The translations under genes and the position numbers were made by a program. From NCBI RefSeq assembly GCF_019175285.1, contig NC_056523.1:183103130-183167129 (forward strand): a stretch of DNA of 64,000 nt. The letters run 5' to 3'. The notes below the pieces were generated by a model. That model had not been told where the DNA came from. It searched no databases and worked only from the letters and a program-made list of their open reading frames with translations. How positions within the stretch are numbered: the stretch's first letter is position 1; the number at the start of each line of letters is the position of its first letter. Below, in pieces: positions 52,201-61,886 of the stretch. This stretch comes from Sceloporus undulatus. Lineage: Eukaryota > Chordata > Lepidosauria > Squamata > Phrynosomatidae.

Positions 52201-55200
52201 CACAAGAAACAATATGATCTATGAACGACTGAAATTAGTCTGCCCCTGCTTCACTTAGTCCCTAAACTGGAGAGCACAATGAACACTGAACGTCCAAGTA
52301 TGCAAGATCTTATCAACAGAAAGTTTGTTGTTGTTGTGGGTCTTCAAGTCATTTTGACTTATGTTGACCCTAAGGTGAACCAATCATGGGGTTGGGTTTT
52401 TTTTTTTTTTTTTGCAAGATTTGTTTAGAGGGAGTTTGCCATTGTCCTCTTCTGAGCCTGAGAGTGTGACTTGCCCAAAGTCACACTATGGGTTTCCATG
52501 GCCGAGTGAGGTTTCAAACCCTGATCAGCAGATTCATAGTCCAACACTTACATCACTATGCTGTCTCTCAACAGGAACCTATATACCAGATATATCCAAA
52601 TCCTGCCCAGCAAGGGAGAAGGGAAGGATTTGACTGAGCACCATCCACTTCACGGTTGTCCAACCTCAAGGTGTCTGCACTTCCTGCCCTCAGTGAAATC
52701 CACCCCACAGCATGGGTGTGAGGAACATCCAGCCTTGGGGCCAAGTCAGGCCTTCTCCCAATCTGACCATCTCAACTTCCTCAGATGGTCATGTTCTCTT
52801 CACCAAAACACATCATTTGGTGGGTTCCCAGATTTCACACAGGAGTCTGTTTTTAAAAGTTGAAATGTCTCTCCTAAGGTTTAATTGCTGCCAGTGAGGG
52901 TTTTATGCTAGTGATGCTGGTACTCCTGTCCCCATCCTTTTGCTTTTGGCGCCTTCCATCAGTGCAAAGGTTTAGGATGCTTTAGCATGGCTGTTTCAGA
53001 GCAGGTGTTTCTGCATGGCCATTTCAGTACAGCATGCTGAACTGTCCCAGAGAAGATGTTTGTAACCCAATTCCTAACTCTGGCACTGGCACTCTGACCC
53101 TTATCCTAACCCTCTAATCCTGCCAGAGCATCAATATAATCCCCTAATTCCAAGACTGGCACCCAAACCCGAACCATAACCTAAATGATTTGAATGCACT
53201 CAATGCAGCCTCAGAATGTGGACAATGTCATGATCAATATGCATTGTTAATGAATCTGGGGAAATAAATGAGTACAAATTAACAAATCTGGGACAATGAT
53301 GGAAAAGCTGTGTTGAAATGGCTGCACTAAATCATCCAGTGCACAGTGGAATGCAGGCCCCGAAGTTCACTCATATTGAATGTGGACATTGGGCTGAGAA
53401 AAGTCATCCCTCTTTGCCACAGCATGAGAGTCACCACTGAAAGAACAGCACTGGGACAAAAGAAATGCCCACAGAACCCATGGGAACTGGGGCATCTTTC
53501 CCTTTTCTACACTTGACAAAACTATTTTCTTTTTTCTTTCCTTGCCCCCTCTGAAGATGCTTTTTCAGGGACACCACCAAAAATAATCACTGAAACTCGT
53601 TGAAAAATGTTTATTTCTTCCTCCACAATCTTACCCGGGCAGGTGCTGCTGAAGAGGCTGGTAGTCCAAGGGTAAGTGCTGGGAGGGAGCCGGTGGGCTG
53701 AAGAGCAAACTGGGCCAATGAGCTCTCCTGCATCCTCAGACGCTGAGCTAGTGGTGTCTGAAGGAAAAATGGAAAAATATTCACAGAATTTAGCAGGTGT
53801 AAAAAATGTTTGGAGCCACAGGGAAAATGTGTCACACTGATTTTTTTAAATTTTGTCACTGAATCTGGTAGCCCATCTGCCATGGAGCCACTGCCATGTT
53901 GCAAAGGATTATATGAATCTTCTAGGGCAGTGCTTTTTGGGTTATGTGATGTGGCAATATTTTCCTCCCTCCATTGTGCTAAGAAAAGCATTATATTTTT
54001 CCCCATTGGGTACAGTGGTTTCTTTCTTTCCTGGAAACTTGCTAAGGAACAGCAGCCAATAGTTCAAGGATGGGCACCACTCCAAGGACCACCAATTTGA
54101 GTAGCACTGTTCTAGCACATCTACTCACTTTTTAAAGGTATCCCAAACAGGGATACAAGGAATTCTCCCCTCTCCCTTTTTTAAAGTTCAGTCAGAAAGG
54201 GAGTTTCACCACATTGAAACAAGACAGCTGTGAGATTATTATTGCATTTTGGAATGTTTTTGCAGAAAGAAAGAAAGAACCCTGTTCACACAAAAACTTG
54301 GTGTTGATGAAAACCCAACATTTTTGTCTGTGAAAAAAAAAAGTATGCACAAACACCAAAGATGGGTTCTAAAGGCAAATTATTTTCTTGCAATGTAGAA
54401 AAATAATAGAAAATGTAAAAAATGTCTTTTCATCTCATCCAGTGGGGAAATAAATATTTGAATTTATTCATTCTGGCAGACAAGAATGAAGAAAGTGAAG
54501 ATTTATTTCCCAAACATGAATGAGAGCTTGCTAGCCTCACTGTCTATGTGGCAAGGGTGGACCAAATAAAGCTTTCTAGAATGCTCTGGCAGCAGCTGAT
54601 GTCAAAACCATTCTTTGAAGCCAGAAAGTACAGTTTAAGTTATATCCAGTTTTAAGTTGAATCTCTTCAGTAATCTCCCACTGTTTGATATACTTCCTGT
54701 TTTTGTCAAAGATTACCCCCCCAAAATAGATGACAGCAAAGTGAGAAACATCATGGGTAGCGGGGCTTCCCCAACCCATTTCCATGGATCTTTGTGTGCA
54801 CTGCACCACTCCAACCCACTTCCCAGTTAGGTAACTATTTAAAAATTAATCCCCACAATGGCCAATTGTGCACCCATGATTTGCCCCATAAATGTGATTC
54901 CCCTGGGCCTTCATTTCAACAAAATTAATCCCTAACTGTCATCGTTCGGCCTCTGAGGGAGAGAGAAGGCTGGCCCAGTACCATCAGGGGCTGGCCTGGA
55001 GAAGGAGGCTCCTCCCTCCCTAACTATCATCTTTCGGCCTCTGAGGGAGAGAGAAGGCTGGCCCAGTACCATCAGGGGCTGGCCTGAAGACAGAGGCTCC
55101 TCCCTCCCTAACTGTCATCGTTCGGCCTCTGAGGGAGAGAGAAGGCTGGCCCAGTTCCATCAGGGGCTGGCCTGAAGAAAGAGGCTCCTCCCTCCCTAAC

Positions 55201-58200
55201 CGCCCGCCCGCCCGCTTTCCACCTGGGCAGGAGCGGCCCAGAGAGACTCTTCCTTGCTGCAGGAGCGGCGTTTCTCCAGGGGGAGAATCTGTAATCTGTA
55301 CTGTATTGTATTTTCATTTTGTTTTGTAAACCGCCGTGATCATAGGAACGGCGGTATATACAGTGGTGCCTCGGGTTACGAAAGTAATTCGAAAAGCCTT
55401 CGTAAGCCGAATTGCCATAGGCGCTAATGGGGAAAAGCCGCGATTCCGTGCGAAAAAGCCGAAAAAAGCACCAAAAGTTTTTTCGTAACCCGAAAAAACA
55501 TTCGTAACCCGGAACAATAATTCCCTATGGGATTTTTTCGTATCCCGAAAATTTCGTAACCTGGGTATTTCGTATCCCGAGGTACCACTGTAAATAAAAT
55601 TTCAATCAATCAATCAATCAAAATGTCCCAAGGGGCTGACATCCTATTTAGAGTGCAAAAAGAGGCACATTTTGCCATTTAGAGGGGAACATGTTTTTGG
55701 GGGGATTGCAAGGGTTGGAGATATGTGGTGCTTTCAAGGGGGCTGAACTGGGATTCCTGCACGTGGCCCACAGATTGCAATTCACCAACCCCTGATGTAA
55801 TGACATATAATTGTGAATTTGCATTCAGCTGTAGAGGAGCACATATTTTCAATTCTTTCCACCATAGCATCCCCTTGATTTGATTTTCCCAAGGAAAATA
55901 AAGACTTCATAATGATTTCCTTAATCATTCTCTGTCTCCTCTTTCAGCTAAATGTACCCACGGCAGAGGACAAGAAGAGATGGGTCCACAGAAAATAAAA
56001 TATAAATATAGGCTATCTGAAAATATAAATATGTCCTAGTCATTGGCAATCCAAAATACATGGTAGGTGCTGGTGGCTCCATGCAAAACCTCTAGGTATT
56101 GTTGGAGTGCAAGTCCTATCAGTGCAAGTCCTATCAGAAGAGCCAGAAAAGCAAATGGCAAGAGATTATGGGAGCTGGAGTCTAACTGAAGGCAGAGACA
56201 GTGTGGTGTAGTGATTTGAGTGCTGGATGAGCACTCCAGAAGACTAATGTTTCAACTCCTTGTTAAGCCACTGAAACCCACTGGAGGACCTTGGGCAAGT
56301 TACATTTTCTAAGAATCAGAGGAAGGCAAAGGCAACCCCCCTTAGTGAGAAAGCCCGATAAGACCTTGTATGCATGGGTTAAAAGCCTCCTACCCCCTTC
56401 TGGTATCATCCTGTTCAGATGATGCAGAAACTTTGGTTCTAGTGTGGGCAGTTGATATATCCAGTACGTTTCACACAAGAAACAGAGTACAACATTAACA
56501 TGGAGTAAAAAAAGCTTACCTGTTTTTCTGGATATCTGAGACAATCCAGAGCCCTTTGTTTCCGTGCCATGGCAGCTGTCTGCATGGGCATCCCACTGGG
56601 CAGCCTGGTGCATTTGCTGCTATGGGTCACTCATTATCAAGTCAGAATGAGGCTGTCAGCATGTGACTAGTGCTGGATGCCTCATTGTGACCTCAGAAGC
56701 TAGTGACTCTTGGTGGACACACCAGGTGGCCCAGCAGAATGCCCATGTCAACAGCCGCTGTGGCGTGGAAACAAAGGATGAGGATACAGGGGTAGCTTTG
56801 GGTAGTTGCTGGGCCAGGATATTTCAGACTGCCCCTGGAGTATCCTGCCCAGTGCAGAAAAGGTCTAAGTCACAGTCCACATGAAACACATAAGGACAAC
56901 AAAACATCTGAAAGGCCTGATGTTTCTCGGCCCACAGGTCCATAGCCACAGATGCTATAGCGGTTTTGTCCTGTCTAGGATGCAATGAGGTCCTTACCTC
57001 TTGTGTCAGCCCTGGTGCTGGTGGCAGGGCTCCATGTTCTGGCACCAGGCTGTCATTGGGTGAACTGCAGCCAGACACAGGGGTGCTGCTGCTGCTGGGA
57101 GATGAATCTGTTGGTGACAAGGAACATGCAAGTTTCAGGATAATGAAGAAAAGTAAAGCAAAGGGGGAAACAGAAGGTCAGCAAGGCAGGAATGGAGATT
57201 GGCAGAGGACCATTGTATGGCTTGGATCAAGAGAATGGAACGTCTTCCAGCCTGAGGGGAGAATTAAAATTTTAGGGAAATTGTTTTGTGGGAGAGCTTT
57301 CTAGTGGTGGGAAGGGCTGAAGTCAAAATAATGAGATCAAAAATATCACACATAAGCTTAAAGCTCATCCTGCCAACAACCAAACCTTGTTTAGAGACAT
57401 TTCAGCCTTTCAGAATTGGCCAGAATTGCACAACAGATAGAAATGTCATGGGGAAGGAGCCAGGTCATCGGAGGAACCCCATAGGCCTGGCTTTGGCCCC
57501 ATAGTCATGGTGCTGGGAACATGGAGGTCTCTGGTTTGGGCTTCCAGCCAGCTGGTTTAGCTTAATTTCAAATAAATGTTTTCAAACTGAGCCCCTCCCC
57601 AAACTGGTCTGGGTATCACAATCCCAAAGTTGACTAATGAGGAAACCAGAAAACACAAACCATCCTAGCAGCAATGGATACTCCAATACACTCCAGAGGT
57701 GTCACATTACAACTCCCATTATTCCCAGATTCTTTCTGGTTTTAACGGGAGTTGTCTCTCTAGAGGGTGCTGGGTCTTCCAGAGCAAGTGCTCTTTGAAG
57801 AAACCCTTCCAGTCTTTCTCTCACCAATGGCTTCTGGTGGACGCCTCTTCAAGGAAGGGGGTGCACTTTCCTTGCGGGTCAGTGGGTTCTTGCGTCTCTC
57901 GCCAGCCTTCTTAGCCTTATAGCGTAGCTTCAGGTTAGGCTCGGATGCTGAGGCAAATTCAGACGAGAACACAAGAAATCATGTTGTAGGTTAGAGAGGA
58001 TGTCTAGGTGGCTCAGCAAAGCTGCTTTCCACAATGATGACTGAAAATCTGTCACCCTCAAATATGAATCCCCCCATGATATTTTCCTTCACCTCAAAAA
58101 TTGCAGAGGGTGAAAATTGCCCATACTTGAATTTTTCTATTTGCTGTGTTCACCTTCCCTTATTTCTAAATGCACAACTGACATTCTAAATTGCTGCAAT

Positions 58201-61200
58201 GCTAGGAATTTGGGACTGAAGAAAAATTGTAGGGGAGGTAGTGGATCAGGCATTACCTCCCCAAGGGGACTTTTTGGCACCTGCAGGTCAGCAAATACAC
58301 TTGTCAGCCTCATTACTGATGGTGAGGATATGCATCATGCTTGCAAGATAACTTTCATGCAAGGTCACAGGAATGCAGGGGACTCTTTTTATATGAAAAC
58401 ATAGCAAGGGTTATCAAGGGTGGCAGTGGCTCTCCGAGGTTTCAGACAAGGTTCTTTGTGGGTTTTTCGGGCTATGTGGCCATGTTCTAGAAGATTTTCT
58501 TCCTGACGTTTTGCCAGCATCTGTGGCTGGCATCTTTCTCTGAACATGCCAGTCACAGATGCTGGCGAAATGTCAGGACGAAAATCTTCTAGAACATGGC
58601 CACATAGCCCAAAAAACTCACAAAAAACCATGGATGCCTTCAACTTTACGTTTCAGACAAGGATTTTTTCTGAGGCATATCTGTCAGTACCAAGGATTGC
58701 ATGTGACATCTCCTGCAGGTAAACCGTGTGCTTTGCCATTTAATTACAGGCTTTCCCTTCTTCTTTTTCTCACTATCCAAGTCAGGGGAAATGCAGGGAT
58801 GGTGGCAGCATCAATAGGCAAACTAAGGGAGCAATGTTAATGCCTGAACAGTGACACACTAGGTAATAAGAATAAATTGATAATATAATAGTAATCTAAA
58901 CAATTAACAACATCTGAACAAAAGCATTATTCCTAATTCTCTAATCTTACCTTTTGTCCAGTCTCTCCCTGCCTTCCTTCCTTCTTTCTTTCTTTCTTTC
59001 TTTCTTTCTTTCCCTTTCCCTTTCCCTTTCTTTTTTCTTTTCTTTTCTTTCTTTTTCCTCTCTATAGCTCCATCTGCACTGCAGAAATAATCTGGGTTGA
59101 CAACACTTTACCTGTCACGATTCTATGTTATGCAATTCTGAGAATTATAGTTTGTGGAGGCACTTGAACTCTCTGACAGAGAAGACTAAATACTTCACAA
59201 AACTACAATTCCCAGAATTCCATAGCATTAAGCCATGGCAGTTAAAATGGTGTCAACTTGGATTCTTTCTGCAGTGCAGATGGAGCTTATGTGATTCTCT
59301 TTCCTGTTCCCAGAAACTATGGCCCAAAACACACTGCAGAAATAATCCCGTTTGAGACCACTTTAACTGCCCTGGCTCAATGCTTGGGACTCCTGGGAAT
59401 TGTAGTTTATTGTGGCATCAGAGCACTCAGAAAGAGAATGATAAATGTCTCACAAAACTGCAGTTCCTAGAATTCCCAAGCATTGAGCCAGGGCAGTTAA
59501 AGAGGTCTCAAACGGGATTATTTCCGCAGTGCATTTTGTGCCAGTCTAAATTCCAGTCATCTAATCCTGCACGAGCAGAACTTTTACTTTATTTTTTTAA
59601 ACAAATGAAGATTGTATATACTAGTTTGACACAAAAGAAACACTGGATGAGGAGGGAAGAGGAAAACAAAAGTCTACAAGTTCCATAATGGTTCTCGTGA
59701 TAACCTTGTAGAAGGAAGATGAGTGAGGATGAGCAGAAGCCCAATGGAGCTGGCCTCAGCACAACTAATGGAGTGGGCTTTCCCCCCATATTCCACTACA
59801 ACCTGACTGCGGACAAGCCAAGAAATTGCATAAAAATCTATTGCTGTGACTATCCAAGTGATTCCAGGTTTTCATACTGGATTTATTCTTTTATGCCTGC
59901 TGAAATCTTGCCATTGGTTCTTGCCTTTGTCTTTCATATTTTTGATCTATCCATTGAACCTGCCTTTATCGGCACTTCATTGTGCAAACTGAAATTGCTG
60001 ATCATCTTTATCTCCATGCCATGAAAAGCTTCACTAGCTGTCTTCTGCAGGTCAGCGCATGTTGCTGTTAATGACACAGAAGCAGCAAGGCTGCCCCCTC
60101 CCTTTGTCATTTGGCAAACCTAGTTGCCAAAGAAAACTGTCTCACCCCATTCTGCTCCACCTTCTCACCTGTTTTTCTTAGTGGGAAGTGCTCTGGAGAG
60201 TCCCTGGAACTGTTGGAGACAGGAGGGAAGAAACTGGGAAGCACAGGGTTGGCTGGGCTTTCACGTTCCATTGGCTCCAAAGACCTGCATGGAGGAGGAA
60301 AAAGAGGCTGGCTGTTCACACTCATTGAGCAGTATGACATAGCAGTTAAGCAAATGAGCAACAAACTAGAAAGTCTCAATTTCAAATCTCTCCTCACCTG
60401 CGAACCATGGCATATAATAATTCATGGCCACAGAGGCGGTTGTTTCTCTTTATAGCAATAGCAATAGCATTTACATTTCTATACGACTTCATATTGAACT
60501 AAGCAGTCTCTAAGCAGTTTACAACATGTAAGCCAATTGCTCCAAACAAGCTGGGTACTCATTTTACTGACCTTTGAAAGGATGGAAGGCTGAGTTGACT
60601 TTGGAGCTCCTCAGGATCAAACTCACAATATTGTGGCTGCAGTACTGGCATTTAACCAATGTGCCACTAGGGCTCCTTTTTTGTATTTATGTAAATTTAT
60701 ACCAATATTAAGGTATTTACTTCTCTTTTAACCTCAAATAGAGGTAATTATTCTGCATGCCAAGAGTGTATTCTCCCACTGAGCAATGTCCTGTATCCAA
60801 TTCAAAGTTCAGGGAAATTTCATTTGCCTTCTAAAGTAATTATTGGATCATATTCCTTAGACTCACCTGACATAGAGGTCCATAGGCTTTGCCTTCATTC
60901 TCATCCTTTTGATGCCAAATCCAAATCCAAATCCCTCTCTGTCTCTCCACAAATCTTTTGAGAAAGAAGACCTAACCTTCTTGCCCCACCTGGTCTTCAC
61001 AGGGGTAATTGCAGAGGTATGTACATATACAGTGGGCCCTCGCCTTACGCGGGGATCCGTTCCGGATCCCGCCGCGTAAGGTGAATTCCACCTATGCTCA
61101 AGCCCCATTATAAACAATGGGGCTTGTGCATGGCGGCGCGGCGGCGCGCGGGGCGCAACAGGCGCATGTGCCCATTCAATTGAATGGGATGCGCCGCCCC

Positions 61201-61838
61201 TTCCGCCCGGCGGCTTGAGCGCATATGCTCAAGCCGTGTAAGGTGCGCCCGCGTATGACACGGGTGCGCTGTATATGTAGATGTGTGCTTTCAAGTCATC
61301 TGTCAACACATGGCAGCCCCATAATGCCATAAGGGTTTTCCTAGGCAAGGAACACTCTGAGGTGCTTGGTCCTCGCCTTCTTCCCAAATTTAGCATACAG
61401 CACCTAGTATTCCTTGGAGGTCTCCCATCCAAGTACTCCCATCCAAGTACTACCAAGCTCCTCCCTCCCTAACTGTCATCTTTCGGCCTCTGAGGGAGAG
61501 AGAAGGCTGGCCCAGTACCATCAGGGGCTAGCCTGAAGAAAGAGGCTCCTCCATCCCTAACTGTCATCTTTCGGCCTCTGAGGGAGAGAGTAGGCTGGCC
61601 CAGTTCCATCAGGGGCTAGCCTGAAGAAGAAGAGCCCTCCCTCCGGTCCATCTGCCTTGGTCCAGGCCTCAGAGGGAGAGAAGAATGCTGGACCTGATTC
61701 CTTCCCCCCCTCACCATTCTCTTCTCCTTTTGTGTCGTGTCTTTTAGATTGTAAGCCTGTGGGCAGGGAACTGTCTGTTATCCCCTCTATTGTAAACCGC
61801 TCGGATTCCCAGTGATTGGGCGGTATATAAATAAAACC

Positions 61839-61886
<48 letters not shown>

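Larger units (their letters stand above)
53758..56997 (-). other. HDAC7 intron
   Basis: Contains the composite retroposon with 88-bp units, the mariner-type element inside its tail, and a plus-strand SINE at about 56196-56350. The rest looks unique. Confidence 0.6.
57948..60168 (-). other. HDAC7 intron
   Basis: Contains a palindromic retroposon (58452-58649), a CTTT microsatellite and two palindromic DNA elements. 59600-60160 looks unique. Confidence 0.65.

Noticed and set aside
54934-55197. Local satellite array
   Set aside because: The same 88-bp unit recurs at 61471 with a similar LINE-type tail, so it belongs to a mobile element.
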